Below the pieces are notes generated by a model, which saw nothing but the letters and a program-made list of their open reading frames with translations, searched no databases and was not told where the DNA came from. From Pagrus major (taxonomy: Eukaryota; Chordata; Actinopteri; Spariformes; Sparidae), in assembly GCF_040436345.1 (NCBI RefSeq), contig NC_133230.1, positions 12,348,197-12,412,196 on the forward strand: DNA of 64,000 nucleotides. Reading direction: 5' to 3'. The translations under genes and the position numbers were made by a program. Shown here one piece after another: positions 24,766-37,699 of the stretch (positions within the stretch are counted from its first letter, which is position 1; every line of letters begins with the position of its first letter).

Positions 24766-25450
24766 CTTTGAGCTGTCGGTTTGTGCTGTATCACATTATT
24801 ATCGTGAACTCCAGACACGATGTACCCTCTCTTGTTTGTGTAAAAAAAGAAAAGAAAAAGAAAAAAGCAAGCTAATAAATGCTAACAGCAGCTCGCCCGG
24901 AGGCGTGAGCTGGTGCTAGCTGGTTTGCCAGATCAGCATCAGCATCCTCACGCACGACACGAGTGGGTGTTTGGTGTGAATACGTGGCTTTAATCGCTAT
25001 AAGACGCCGTCACACTCTTCAGTAGTCGGCACAAAATGTCGGGCTCACTTTGCAAAAGCTGGATTCAACATTAGCGTGAGGACGTGTGTGTTAATTAGCG
25101 ACTGATCCGGAGTTATGTGAGGGGGGAAAGATGCCATCATCATCATCGGCTCACCCCCCCTCCCCCCTGTGGAGTCTCAGTTAAAGGGCCAGTTCACCAC
25201 AATATCCGAGCATCGTGCTGCTGCCACAAAACCCCCCTTTAAACCAGCCTCCTCGTAGCAGCAGCAGCAGCAGATTCAGGACTAAAAAACAAGCTAAAGC
25301 TGGTGTCAGTTTGAGGGGCAGGAGCTTGAAGAGTCGTCACCAGCAGCAGCAGCATCTCGCTCGGTCCCGCACAATCACGCAGCGCCGTCTCTTTTTTTTT
25401 TTTTTTTTTTACCGCAGTGCATCTGCAGCATCCTCTGATCGGGGCGCCGC
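24766..25450 (-). promoter_or_regulatory. Probable zbtb22 untranslated first exon and promoter region
   Basis: On the minus strand CAGCTCAAAG followed by GTAAAG gives a good donor whose exon ends at 24766. This fits the acceptor just upstream of the zbtb22 ATG (exon starting at 23656). Sequence beyond it to about 25450 has more CpG than the surroundings and no ORF of note. The start site is not defined. Confidence 0.45.
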
Positions 25451-25679
25451 TGTGGCGCAGGAGAAAACATCCATAACCGGGACAGCAGGACGTGTTTATC
25501 ATTTATAAATATCTATATTTTTCTTTTCTCTTTCTCTCTCTCTCTCGGGCTTTTATGTAGCCGTGCGCGCGGGTTTTTATCTGCAATGCGCGCACGACCG
25601 ACGCGTCTCCTCCACGACAAAGGTGAACCAGATAGGTGAGAGGTTTATTTTCCATCGCAGGAGAAGGATTTTTGATTTT

Positions 25680-25714
25680 TGCCGAGGAGGAGGAGGAGGA
25701 GGAGGAGGAGGAGG
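25680..25714. repeat. (GAG)n microsatellite
   Basis: About ten GAG units at 25684-25714. It gives a poly-Ser frame on the minus strand, which is not a gene. A T run lies at 25391-25410. Confidence 0.9.
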
Positions 25715-26399
25715 CCTGTGATCCATCCAGGAGAACAGGCTCTAAGTACTGTAGCCATTTGATTATCACAGAGCATGCAAATTAATTATATATGCACCCG
25801 TGTTTTATTTCAGTCTGTAGCTGGCATGTTATATAAACATCCGTCATACCTGTGTGTACCTGCTGTCAGAGCACGCGGCCCCAGGCACCACTAATCATCT
25901 CACATTAGGGACCTCAGGGGGAAAAGAAACAACAGATAATCTAATCTCAGGGTGTTTGTTGATCTGGGGAGCACTGTGAGTCACCAGAGATAGATCTGGG
26001 TTGCTTCACATGCTACCTTGATAATTAAAAAAAAAAAAAAAAGCAAGAATTTGAATGCACAAAGCCTGGATAGAGATACACGAAGGGTGGATTGTCTCGA
26101 AAAAGCAGCAATACATCTGTGGCAATAAAATTCCTGTAACCATCAGGAGACTGTCGCTGGCTCGAGCCAAAGATCAGACACAATAACAGTGGATTGGTTT
26201 TGAGGTGTAGAGGAGGCCTCTGTGTTTAGATTCAAACACGTGACTTTACTGACGCACAGATTTTATTAAAGTACAATAGAAAACCCTTTCCTTAAACTGG
26301 GAGGTGCTCGGTGTGTGAGTGTCTCCTCTCGGGGCTCCACGCTCGGAGCGCTGGTGTTAAAGTTCGTCACAAAAACAAGCGACTCCAACGACCGGTGAC

Positions 26400-29300
26400 A
26401 TGGCAGAGTCACACCTTCTGCTCCTGTCTCTCCTCTGCAGCCTGTTTGGTGAGTTGAGCTCATCACCTGTCACCTTTATATGCTTCTACATCATGTCAAC
26501 ACAGAGTAATCATTTCTATATTTTATGAACAGTGAGCCAGTGTCATGGGGCCTGTGCCGAGGTGGACTCTGACACTGAGGCGGTGGCCGGCAAGGGATTC
26601 AAACTGGGCTGCATCTCCTGCAAGAGGAGGAGTGAGGTGGATGGTTCCGCCACCGTCGAATGGTACTTCAGGCCCAAAGGAGACGCCGACTTTGTTCATG
26701 TGAGTGATGCTTTAGTCAGCACAAATTGTGTCTGACGCAGCGCGCCGCAGAGTGCAGGAAGGTTTTGTTCTTCTAGAGGAGTTTTAGTCGTGCAAGCATC
26801 CTCAGCATCAAATCTGTCCTCGGCTGCATTCCTGCAGACACAATCTATTTATGTAAGTATATATTGCACTGCCAAGCTCTGTTCCTTCCTTTGTCTCTCT
26901 CTTGCACAATTACGCCCTCGATTAGACGATGCCTCCCAGTGTGGAGGTCACAGTGAGCTTCATATGGAATCGATTGTGATATTTTAGACCGGCGAGAGAT
27001 CCCCGAGGCTCCGGAGATGACACGCAGCTGTGTTGACTTCCTGTTATTGCATATTTGAGTCAGGACAACAGCCAAAGTAAATCCCACATGTGATTTCTCA
27101 ACAAGGAACGATACAAAGAAACTTCCCAGCAGAATAGCAACGAGATCGAGGATTGAGGTGCGTTCAGGGGCCGAAGTGCTTGAAGGGTCTCTCACGGAGC
27201 CCTTTTATGGCCACTTTCCGTAAGTCCTCATTTCCGCTGACTCTGCCTGAGGGAATAACGCTCAGTGCATAGTGTAACAGCGTTAAACAAAGGGTTACCA
27301 TGGGTTACCAGGAGACGCCCAAAAACCTTTTAATGAAACAACAATAGGCCGGATGCTTTGATTAATCTATTTATGAAAAGAAAACTTCTGACATCTTCTC
27401 CTGGAACTGATTCTCTACTGAAATCACAAAAAGTAATAAGCTTTTGGAAACAATACAGATTTTTTTCCCCTGAAACCTCTGACTGTGTTTATGTACAAGA
27501 CACAGGGTAGATGTTTTTGTCATTTTTTAAACAGCATTTAAAATAAAGATTTACGTGCTACATGAGTTCGGGAGTCTCGCAGCCTGAGGAGTGAAGCTGC
27601 TCTGTGAGGAGTGAAGCTGCTGTGGATACGTCTGTACCATTTGTCAGAAGGCAGCAGGGTGAACAGACTGTGGCTGGGCTGGTGTTTGTGTTTTAGCATC
27701 CTTTGCGCTCTCTGCAGACATCTCACTTCACCGATGTCACTGATGCTCTGTAGATGGTGCCAGTGATGTTCTGGGCGGTTTTAATCAGCCGCTGTGGAGC
27801 CTTCCTGTCCCGGGCCGTGCAAGAACCGTGCTGGTTTGTGACGTTTCCAGTCAGGATGTCAGGACGTTGACCAGCGTCTTGCTCCAGAATTTAGTCTTCG
27901 TTAGTTCCCGTAGGAAGTGGCCTTTTCTGTGCTTTTTTTAACCAGGGTGGTGATGTGTGATGACCAAGACAGGTTCTCAGTCATGCAACTAATGTTTTGT
28001 TAGATGTTCTTTGTTTTCCAAAGCCCAAGACGACGTCCTCAGATGTCTTGTTTTGTCCACAACCCAAAGATATTCAGTTTAAAAACAGAAACTATTCACA
28101 TTTAAGGAACTGGAATTAGAGAATTTCTACTAGTTTTTCTTAAAAAAATACTCATATCGGATGAATCGATTATCAAAATAGTTGACGAACTTTGTTTGCA
28201 GTTGTTGTTTGTATGTACGGAGAGAATGACGATCGATTCCAGCTCAGTCCCTGACATGTTTGCTTTGGGGACTTCCCTGACTCCATGACACAGAATTAAC
28301 TCAAAATTATAAATAAAAATTATACAAAGCCATATAAATAATATATATAGCCTTGCAATACTTATACAATCGATGTATGTGTAGACGTAATGAGATCTGA
28401 TTAACCTTGATGTCTCCTGGGCTCCAGATCTACACCTACAACGAGGACGGCCCCTCCATACAAAACGAACACTTCATGGACCGCGTGGACTGGAACGGGA
28501 GCAAGAGGAGCAACGACATCCAAGACGGGTCCATCTACGTGCTCAACGTCACCCTCAACGACACGGGCACCTACCGCTGCTACTTCCACCGCATCCTCTT
28601 CTACGCCAACTATGAGTACAACACCATCGTCAGCAAGGTGGTCCACCTCAATGTGGTGAGGAAAGGTACGAGGAAATCAACTGCATGACTCTGTAACTAC
28701 GAGCATTTAATGGAGTAGATATGAGTGTTTACAGACAGACCTACCATCTAAAAGCAGGTCATTCTTGGCCTCAGGTAGCTTTGCATTATCACTCTCATCC
28801 CAACAAAAGATTGATTGATTGATTGAATTTCCTTCCTGCGTTCAGCCACCAGAGGAACAGCTTCCATCGTGTCCGAGGTCATGATGTACGTGTCCATCAT
28901 CGGCCTTCAGGTCTGGCTGCTCATAGAGATGATTTACTGCTACAGGAAAATATCAGCAGCCGGGGAGGAAGCATTACGAGAAGCTGCGTAAGTATTTGTG
29001 ATTGCATACATCTGTATGCTCACGTGCTCATGACATGTGAAAACCTTGTCGCTCCGGTTATGATGATTCAGTTTTGACTTTGATTATTTAATGAATGGTT
29101 AAGCTAAAAACGCAGGTGTTGAAAAGCAGATAATTTGGAGATTCAAGGTTTTCGTGTGTTGTAGAGCCCAAACAAAGTACTGGAGACAAATACCTCCACA
29201 GATATTTGAGTCTAAAAATCCAGTCACGATATATCGACCATGATTAGTCTTTAGAATAAACAGGTTACATAAGCAACTGTTATGGATAAGAATGTAATAA

Positions 29301-30598
29301 ATTTGTTGATTAAAAAATATTGATGCTGAGCAGGTCAGTTTACTGTATCAATATATCTCTTTGGCTCTTGCGTGCATGCAAAGCTTGAAACAATCTCTCA
29401 CACAGAGCTTTAATTGGTGGGCTTGACCACCAGCAAGCTGTCTTGACAGTTCTGACCTTTGAGCAAACGGAGAGCCAAAAAAGTCCAAACTGAAGGACGC
29501 TAAGTAGCTCCACTTTTTATTAACCCTCTTTTGTCTGCTCCACAAAAGAGGAATGGTTTTCACACACAGCTACGAGACAGGAGTCGGTCGTACAAACAGA
29601 GTGGTGGAAGTTAGCGTCGGCCCGGTTCTATGGGGATTCTTCAATTGGATTTTGGATAATGGCAGAAAATTATATATGGCATTTAACCATAAACCCATTA
29701 AAAAAAAACCCTTTGACATTGAGACGAGGGGACTGGAAGTTAAGAAAATTCTGACTTACTTTCGGGTTTTAGGACTCATTCCCGCGGCACTTTATATATC
29801 TGTCAAATAAAGTTGTAAGCTTATCGTCCTGCTAGCCAGTGAGTTACCAAGCTAACTAAGTTACTGACTGAGTTACCGAGCTAACTCACTGGAAACTTAG
29901 CAATTGGCGATTTTGGACTGACTAGCACTAGCATTTTTTCCGACTTTCTAGCTTGTTAGCTCGCCAGCGACAGTGGTTCCCCTTTTGGAAGCAAATATGT
30001 CACACTGCTGAATTTTGCTGACACTGGGCCTTTACTCAAACAGCTAATTCCCAAACTCACCGATGTGTTCGAAATAAAACATTTGGTGTGAAAATGTTGC
30101 TTTGATGAGTGTGTATTTCCCCATGAATACTGCACGTTTATATTCATGTGTTATTGCTGAAGTCACACCTATAATTTAACCCTGTGCTTTGTCACGTTCC
30201 TCTCTTTGGTTCAGAATGCTCCCATTTTGTCCGTCGTACTTATTTTTTCAAGATGATCAATGTTTCCATCGTGTTTGTGTGTTTTCACTTGTGTCTCTTT
30301 GTCACGCTCCCGGTGTCTACCTGTCATGTTTTCGTCTTGTCATCCTCCTCCCTAGTAAAAACCAAAACCAAAACCAAAACCTCCCTCCTGTAAGTCAAGA
30401 AACAAAGACCTGTCATACAACCATAGCTGTGATGTTTTAGTTTTGCATTTTTCCACCCATTTCATTCTGCCAAAGTACATTTTTTTATTTTTGATAACCT
30501 GGGCTTGGTTTTTCTCCTCTCTCTCTAGAAATGCTGAATATTTAGCTATAGCCTCAGAAAGTAAAGACAACTGCGCAGGAGTGCAGGTTGGAGAATAG
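26400..30598 (+). CDS. scn1b: Voltage-gated sodium channel beta-1 subunit
   Basis: Five coding exons: 26400-26448, 26533-26699, 28428-28665, 28846-28987 and 30529-30598. They total 666 nt for 221 residues (human 218). This single-pass membrane protein associates with the pore-forming alpha subunit, tunes gating and surface level, and acts as a cell adhesion molecule. A signal peptide covers about residues 1-22 (LLLLSLLCSLF). The V-type immunoglobulin domain carries CISCKRRSE. Cys43 and Cys123 (DTGTYRC) should form the core disulfide, and Cys24 with Cys46 the second one. N-glycosylation sequons include NGS and NVT. A transmembrane helix lies at about 159-182 (IVSEVMMYVSIIGLQVWLL), then EMIYCYRK. 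The tail keeps AEYLAIASESK, with the Tyr linked to ankyrin binding in mammals. It ends GVQVGE, close to the human GVQVAE. Confidence 0.94.
27541..27985 (-). mobile_element. LINE reverse transcriptase 3' fragment (L2/Rex-like)
   Basis: Lies in scn1b intron 2, opposite to the gene. Minus-strand reading gives ENLSWSSHITTLVKKAQKR, then after frame breaks SCTARDRKAPQRLIKTAQNI and RMLKHKHQPSHSLFTLLPS with KWYRRIHS. This is the order at the C-terminal end of L2/Rex-type non-LTR reverse transcriptase ORFs. It is 5'-truncated with at least two frame changes and an internal stop, so dead. Confidence 0.7.
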
Positions 30599-31290
30599 CA
30601 CAGGTACGTTGTGATGTCCAAGAAAAAATACATGTTAGCTGCATTATTCCACCATGAGATATCTGCCGTTAAATGACGTGTTTTTCATTAGAAACACTGA
30701 AGAAGTACAGTGTGTTGTCAAATATCCCTTGTTGACCAGTTCTAACAAAGACTTGTATCGCAATACTTGTTTGGTCCCAACTGTGTACAGCACACAGTTA
30801 CCTGCTTCTCATGGCCGACACCAATAAGATAACAAATCATTTTAAAGTTACAATTTAAGTCTTTTATACAGTCCTGTTTTATATTGTGTTGTGCTACTTT
30901 GTAAAAGTAATGAGCAATTATCTTTTCTAAAAGATACTGGCTTTGCAACAAAACAAATTTCCAACATTAAAAAAAAGTTTCATTCCACATTTGTTCTTGA
31001 CTGAGCTTTAAATCTAAATACGTTACCTAACAGATGAATTGTATTTCATATCTGGGGACAGTTCCAGTCTGTCTGACCCATTTATTCTTGATCCGACTGA
31101 CGTTTGATCACAGCTCTTATATATCAGCAGCCTAACTGTGCTGAATATTGATGAATCCATGGTGCCGTCTGTGCTGCTGAAGTAGCTGACGGTTGTGTAA
31201 TTACAACTTCTTCTCTCAGTCTTCTGTCTGTTTTGTGTGGGATCTGAAATATTCTCTAAACTCTATACCATAAAGACTCAGCTGTAGTAG

Positions 31291-31296
31291 AATAAA
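31291..31296 (+). terminator. Polyadenylation signal AATAAA, likely for scn1b
   Basis: First good AATAAA on the plus strand after the scn1b stop at 30598, giving a 3' UTR of about 700 nt. Confidence 0.45.
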
Positions 31297-32012
31297 CCCT
31301 CCATCATGAACACTGTAGTGCTTCTTGATGAACTGGATTTTCTGTAAAAACTGGTTTTCAATAGTTTCCATTAAAACCCTAACTCATGTTGTCTTTATCT
31401 TCAGGCTTCTCCCGTGGACAGAAGACATCCTTCCACCCTCTGACCTGCATGTAGACAACTCAGAGGAAAATCTCCTCTTTATCTCAAGTCTCTGTTTTAC
31501 CTTTTCCTCGACAAAGATCACAACTGGATATGACAAACAAAGAGAACATGGTACCAGCACTGTATATAGTACTCTGCGCGCAACAGCATGTCTTGCACTT
31601 ACATGAGAACCCATTATGCATTAATGAGCCACATTGTCGGAAGCATATACTGTACATACAGTATTTCTTTAAGTGTACGTAGTCACACATTTATATGAAA
31701 TCTAAGTGGTACTATGGCGGACTCCATGAGGCTGATTGTAAAAGAAAGCTTTTTACTACATCACCACCACCTAATGTATAAATCATAAGACACAAAACAC
31801 GTATGGTAACGTTCTTTATAAAACAGAATGTAATGGAGTATGATAGACTTTCTTTCCAGTTGCTAGTTGTACATGAAATCCAATCTTAAGATGTACGAAT
31901 AAAAAACTAAAAAAGTATGTAATGGAGAAGTCTTCTGTCGATGGTAATAATGCATCATCATAGAAATGTTGCTGATTTCTCTGTCGATGCTTGAAATGGA
32001 CGGCTGTTGATA

Positions 32013-32392
32013 CAGAAACAACTAGAAAGGCACTCAGTAGAGAATATACCTCCGTCAAGGCCAAACAGTCCCCTTTTGTTCTCACTCATAGATACCAGAC
32101 ATCTAAATACACCTGATTTCTTTCATCAAGAAAGAAATCTTTCAAACAAAAATGATGAAAAACGCCCTATTGTATCTCACAATTTTATAGACAGTGAGGA
32201 AAATTCCTGGATCCGTCCCTTTATCCAGATCTGCACCAAAAGTTAAATCGGGACTATTCTGGGCGGAGACGCATTCTCCATCCAAGTTTAGTGAAAATCC
32301 GTTCAGTAGTTGTTATGTAATCTTGCTGACAAACCAACAAACAAACGGACAGGGATGAAAACATAATCTCCTTAGCGTGGGAACAAAGCAGA
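32013..32392 (+). repeat. Dispersed repeat, probably the tail of a non-LTR element or SINE
   Basis: Contains GGCACTCAGTAGAGAATATA, CCTCCGTCAAGGC, AAATTCCTGGATCCGTCC, GTGAAAATCCGTTCAGTAGT and TAATCTTGCTGACAAACCAA, ending in AAACATAATCTCCTTAGCG. I recognise these words as a widespread fish interspersed repeat but cannot assign the family surely. A microsatellite-like run of CAAACAAAC lies near its end. Confidence 0.5.
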
Positions 32393-32586
32393 CAACTTCC
32401 AATTATTTTTATTTATTTATTTACATTTTCATTTTAGTGTTTTCATGAAGGTGAAGCATCCACGATGTTACAACTTTGTGCTTTCACTAAAGCTCTATTG
32501 AAACACCTTATTATTATTATTACAGCACAGAATTCAGATCCAAACCACCATCATACACAGAATGGGAACCAATGAAATTCCCAGAT

Positions 32587-33072
32587 TTAAAGGAATAGTT
32601 TAACTTTTAGGGAAATGCACTAATTTGATTTCTTTGCAAAGGTTGGATGTAAAGATTGATACCGCTCTCATGTCTGTGTGTAAAGTACAGAGCTGGATTC
32701 AGGACATGATTAGCACAGCTTAGCATACAGATGGAGTTAAAATAAAACACCTACCAGCTCCTTTAATGCAGTATGATGATAGTATGATGATAAAACTCCT
32801 GGAAAATTAATATTTGCCAAGAAATAACTCAATCCATTTTTACTTTATGTTTATGTATGGAAATGAAACAAACAACGTGTGCGTTCATTTGTGAGCTTTG
32901 AGAGGTGCTGGTAGGCATATGTACAAACGTAGGACAGAGCCAGGCTCGCTGTTTTCCCCATTTCTAGTCTTAATGCTAAGCTAGGCTACCTCCAGACTCA
33001 GGCTCCGTAATTATTAGACATTAGAAAGGTATCGATCGAAAGGGAGACGAGAATTGAGAACTATTCCTTTAA
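32587..33072. mobile_element. TTAA-flanked MITE in the naxe 3' region
   Basis: The ends are TTAA + AGGAATAGTTTAACTTTT on the left and ACTATTCCT + TTAA on the right, so inverted ends with TTAA duplications. The body is 32591-33068. Inner words GATTGATACCGCTCTCATGT and GCTAAGCTAGGCTACC match a very common teleost MITE. The right end lies 22 bp from the naxe stop codon. Confidence 0.75.
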
Positions 33073-33073
33073 T
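33068..33073 (-). terminator. ATTAAA polyadenylation hexamer made at the MITE border
   Basis: On the minus strand ATTAAA occurs 22 nt after the naxe stop, formed by the TTAA target site, one host base and the first MITE base. Overlapping AATAAA hexamers also occur at 32408-32421. Which is used is unknown. Confidence 0.35.
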
Positions 33074-33094
33074 GACGACACTGAAACCTCTGAT

Positions 33095-35538
33095 CTACAG
33101 TTGTAACACACTGTCTGTGCCGGGGTACTGAGGCAGGTTAAGTTGGTACTTCCTCTCCAGGCCCGGTGGCACAAAGCGGCCTCCCAGGAAGTGGTATCGT
33201 CCTCTGAACAAGGAGGCAGACTTCTTGGGAGCAGTGAGAGAGATGAGCATGTCGGGCTGCAGTCCGTCTGCACGTCCCTGCTCCACATCCCAGCCTTTAA
33301 AAAAAACAAACAAAAGGAAAGAGGATGTCAACAATCCACAATCACTGGAGGTTCACTGGCAAAACTGGACGTGGTAAATTTGTTAAAAATCTTGTATTGA
33401 GACCAAGAAAAGCAGCAGAAAAACATAGTAATATGCAGCATTCTGTTACTGATACTCCTTGATAGCAGATTCAAACTTACTAACATAGAAGGAGGTTAAT
33501 ATTTTAGTGGAAATCTTTATTCTTGTGACGACTGACCTGAGGGGATGTCGATGCTAGCGATGGGGACTGTCGTCTTATTCAACACTTCTAGGATGGAACC
33601 GAAAGGCTCTCGCACGGCCCCCTTGAAGCTGAAGCCGAAGATGGCGTCCATCACCAGGTTGTAAGCCTCATCGATCACTCTGGCCTGAGGAATCAATGAT
33701 TTCAAAATAAATGTGTTGTTTTTTTCTTTTGCACTGGCAAACATCAAGCTTTTACTATCACAAAACAACAACTTGAAAACATCAGTACAGCCACTATTCC
33801 AGCCTCTGCATGATTACTGTATCAATCAATCAATCCATTACATAATAGTGATTCCACCACAGGGGAATAATTGAGGCTTCATCTGATCTAAACTGCAGCC
33901 TCATTTATCACAATCTAATGTGTGTACTCTCACAGCTTGAGATAAAATGCTCTCTCATAAACACAATACACAAGAAGCATTGTATTCATCGCTGTGTGTA
34001 CAACACTGCTGCATAATTTATTATCAACAAACCTCAGGCATCTCAGTCAGGAAGGGGATCTCCATTTTCTGGCACTGTGTGGTCAGACCCTGGAACAGAG
34101 GTTTGTTTGGTCTCTTCGGGTAGAGGATGGTGGGTTCGTAACCCTGCAAGAGGACGCACAATGATGAACAAAAGTGAAAGCTACAAGATTGACCAAGCAG
34201 GTTAATCTGAACTCTGCACAGACCAGGAGGTTGATATCATAGTTGTGGAAAAAGAAAATGCCAACTGAGGCATTATGTTGCAGAAACTGACCTTAAATGA
34301 TACTCTGCTAACGCTGCTAAACCGCCTGAGGTCAGAGTCTGCTCTAATACACTAATGGAGTATTAATCTGGTGTTGTGCAGCGGGGTTGGAAGAACGATT
34401 CAAATCCTTTACTTCAGTAAAAGAATAAATATCTCTTAATGTACATAAAGTAACGGGAGTGCTTGTTAAGCCAAACGAACCCTTTCATAGTGTTATTTTA
34501 TTGGATGATTATTACTGATGCATCTTTGTTGTAGCTGGCCGAAATGCAGCTGATTTTAACGACTTCATCATTTAATAAGTCAACCTTTATTTATATAAGG
34601 TGTAACTGTGTAACATCGAGAGCAACGAAAAAGTGGCATCAAAAAATATATGAAAAATAACCAGCAGTCAAAGCTTTTAAAGAAGTGTAATTAGAGTAGA
34701 ATAATAGAAATACTCAAGTGAAGTGAAAGTACCTGGAAATTGTTCTTGAAATTAAAATGAACTGTACTTAGCTACGAGCTCACTGTCACATGAGTGAAGG
34801 ACACTCACAAAGAGTTTAAGGTGTCGGGCACAGACCAGGCCATCGCCGCCGTTGTTACCTGGTCCACAAATCACCAGCAGAGAAGGTCTGGCCTTCACCA
34901 GGGAAGTGAGTGGATACGCCTGCAGGAAAAAAACAGACAAAGAAAATCTATACAGCACTGAACTACAACTGGTGTTTGAGAAATACTCAGGAGAAATACT
35001 TCTAGTGATACAGATTCAGAGAACGGAAACATCTGATCAGACTTCAGGAAATACTCTGATTAGTGTTAATGCAAAACCTGGTTTCCTGGTATCACAACTA
35101 GACTTTTTGAGGAGAAAACAAGTAGAAGTGATATCTAAAAGGTCCAACCCTAACCCTGTTCGACATCTCACCCTGGTGACGGCTGTGGCGCAGCTGAGTC
35201 CGGCCAGCTCCATCAGCTGGTCCACACTGAAGCCGTACTCACTGAAGAGCTCCTCATCGATGTGCTGGGCCTCCTCCTGCCTGTGGAGCATCGACGGGTC
35301 AGTTTGTACACTCAGACAGTCAGTAAACGGTTTAACTGCTCAGTTTACAAGATATTAAACTTCACCCAAGATATTTGATGGTCTGGGCCATGGTGGATGC
35401 TGCTCTGCTACTGAAACAGTCTTTCTTGTGGTGATTAGCTGCAGCGGACAGCGGGCATGTCCCCGGCTGAGCGAGGACTGTCGCAGCTCTTGAGGTCACC
35501 AGGAAGCCGATCCCAAACAGAGCCCGCACACTCAACAT
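33095..35538 (-). CDS. naxe: NAD(P)HX epimerase (YjeF N-terminal domain; APOA1BP)
   Basis: Six coding exons on the minus strand: 35538-35366, 35280-35172, 34919-34809, 34143-34033, 33684-33537 and 33294-33095. They total 852 nt for 283 residues (human 288). The enzyme converts R-NAD(P)HX to the S form so that the partner dehydratase can repair damaged hydrated NADH and NADPH. The N-terminus ([20 protein letters not shown]) is basic and hydrophobic and fits a mitochondrial presequence. The catalytic YjeF_N fold follows. It shows [15 protein letters not shown], the nucleotide-binding loop [49 protein letters not shown] across the last intron and the C-terminal [13 protein letters not shown]. 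All key motifs are intact. The ATG is preceded by an acceptor (TTGCAG), so there is an upstream untranslated exon, perhaps near 37598. Confidence 0.94.
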
Positions 35539-35934
35539 TCAGGTGGATCCAAACTCCTGCAACAGAGGAGACCACAGTCATCTACCCCACACTGATCCCA
35601 TCCATGACTTAAAGAACTGACAGAAGCAGAAGTGTAAAGCAAAAACAAGAAGCCTGAGAGGGAGCTATGATTCAGACAGACAACTCCAGTGTTTGTGTGC
35701 GTTTTCCCACTAATGAAAGCTCTGCTGCACAGTCTGCTGACACCGCTGCCTCCTACAGCTGCTACACTGCTTTCTCTGCTGGCTCGCGTTCTTCTTTGCT
35801 TCCTCCGTCCACCTGCAGAGACTCAGTCCCAGAGGGGGGATTTGCATTAGTCATCCCTGTGCTCTCAGCTTGCTCAGCTACTCAATATGCTTCACAGGAA
35901 GAGATGGCATGAAAATTCTTGCTGCCAACACCAA

Positions 35935-36305
35935 CAGCCGTTTTCTTTTTCTGTAAACTTTGCATCCTAATCAAGTGCAAAACAATCCTTTGGTTTGTGA
36001 ACTCGAGTGTGGCATTATGACCGTTACCATCTTGGTTTTTCTGAGTCGGAGGCGACCATATTCTGACGAGAGGGTGGAGCTGGGACCTGAATGAAGACAC
36101 GCCGTGGATGCTACTTGTCAATCACAAGGTAGCCACACCATGAACCAGACCATAAACTCACTAGGAAACTTTCACTGAGGTAATAAGTAAAGTGAGAAGT
36201 AGGGCCATTTTCTCATAAGCTTATATACTCTATCGCCCCCTGCTGGCCATTAGAGAGAATGCCAGTTTAAGGCACTCTTGCATTGACCTCACTTTTTAAA
36301 ATACA
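35935..36305. repeat. Dispersed fish repeat ending in CGCCCCCTGCTGGCC
   Basis: Words ACCATCTTGGTTTTTCTGAG, GACGAGAGGGTGGAGCTGGG, AAAGTGAGAAGTAGGGCCAT and CGCCCCCTGCTGGCC occur in the order I know from a common teleost interspersed element. Terminal structure is unclear. It lies in the likely naxe 5' UTR intron. Confidence 0.5.
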
Positions 36306-36309
36306 TCTG

Positions 36310-37590
36310 TATTTTATAAAGTCAAATATTTTAATACACGAGTCTGAACTTGTGATTAGAGCAGAATCATACTCCACAGAATAGATCATAACAAGCTGGT
36401 CTGCAACTGATTATTACACTCACTTTCTTCTGATCTGTTGCTTAATGTTTTATGAATTCATTCATTAAACGTCAGAAAATAATTAAAACCATCTTTCGTT
36501 CACAGTCAAACTATTCTGTCTGTACAATTGATTAATTTAAGTCAATTTGTGAAGCAAAAATACTAAACTTTTGATGGGTCCAACTGCTTAGATGTGAGGA
36601 TTTCCTTGTTTATATCATAGTAAATCATATATCTTTAGACTTGCATATGAAATATGCTTTTTGACTACTATGAATATCAATTATATTATATATCACTGTT
36701 TATTTATGCTTTGTTTGAATTCACTTTTATTTGCTTTGATTGTACTTTCAAATAGTTTCTCTGTTCCAAGAAACATAATAAAAGGAATGAAAAAGCTATT
36801 AAAAGGGACACTTTAAATTTTTTCTAATATTTTACAGACAAAAATAGCAATTAAAATAGTAGATTGTTACATTTACAGTGATTTAAAACAGAGAAAAGCA
36901 TGAATTTTCACATTTGAGAAGCGCATCTATAATAAAATTCAGTCAATGATTAATTTTCTGTCAATACACAAATCTTAAAAAGTATAAAAAAGAAAAAAGT
37001 ATAAATATAATGACAAAATTCAACATAAAAAGTAAATAAGAATCAAAACCTGCAACAAAATGAGGATAAAATTTAGTTAACACTGTTTGAAAGCTACTTT
37101 TACTTCATAACATGCAGCTCTATTGACCTAACATTAACTTGATTACTTTTTATTAAGTGACAGTGCACAAATCAGTTTATATGAACACACACAACAACCA
37201 TGCTGATGTTACTTTAAGTGATATTAAACTGCCACACAGCTCCACCTGCAGCTTCATTACATTATTTTAGCAACTTTAGCAGAAAGCAACAAGCTAATCT
37301 GCCCTTTGCGGACATGACAGCAAGTTAAGAGTGAAGTGTGTTAATTTAAAAGGTTTGTTTTTGCGGTTGGACTTGAAATGAGACGCAGAAAGATGAAGTC
37401 GCACTTTCTCTACAGTCTGTTTACTTTCTGCTCAGTTGTTGTGAGCTGCTAACTTTAGCTAACGCTCAGCATTAGCTTGACTTTGCTTGACTTCGTGACG
37501 AAGCGTTGATAAAACTCACCAAAAGTTAACAAGCCCCTCTTGAAAACAACTTCACATGCAAGTTTGTCCTTTAAAAACATGCAGTAACAC
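36310..37590. other. AT-rich sequence, nothing recognised
   Basis: No ORF with support and no clear repeat. It is probably the first (untranslated) intron of naxe. Confidence 0.35.
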
Positions 37591-37597
37591 AACTTAC

Positions 37598-37690
37598 ACA
37601 GCGATAACACACTGATAGAAAGTGGCAGCAGTGAAATGACACTCCCAGCCCAGCGGTGTCACACACTTCCGGGTTTTAAAACGAACACAT
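37598..37690 (-). promoter_or_regulatory. Possible naxe untranslated first exon and promoter
   Basis: On the minus strand CGCTGT followed by GTAAGTTG is a strong donor with exon end at 37598. About 70 bp further upstream the plus strand has ACTTCCGGG (37665-37673), an ETS-type core common at housekeeping gene starts. It fits the acceptor before the naxe ATG but is not proven. Confidence 0.35.
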
Positions 37691-37699
37691 CCGTTCTAA

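Noticed and set aside
34852-35358. 168-codon plus-strand ORF
   Set aside because: It is antisense to naxe exons 2 and 3 and the intron between; the minus-strand exons have clear family motifs.
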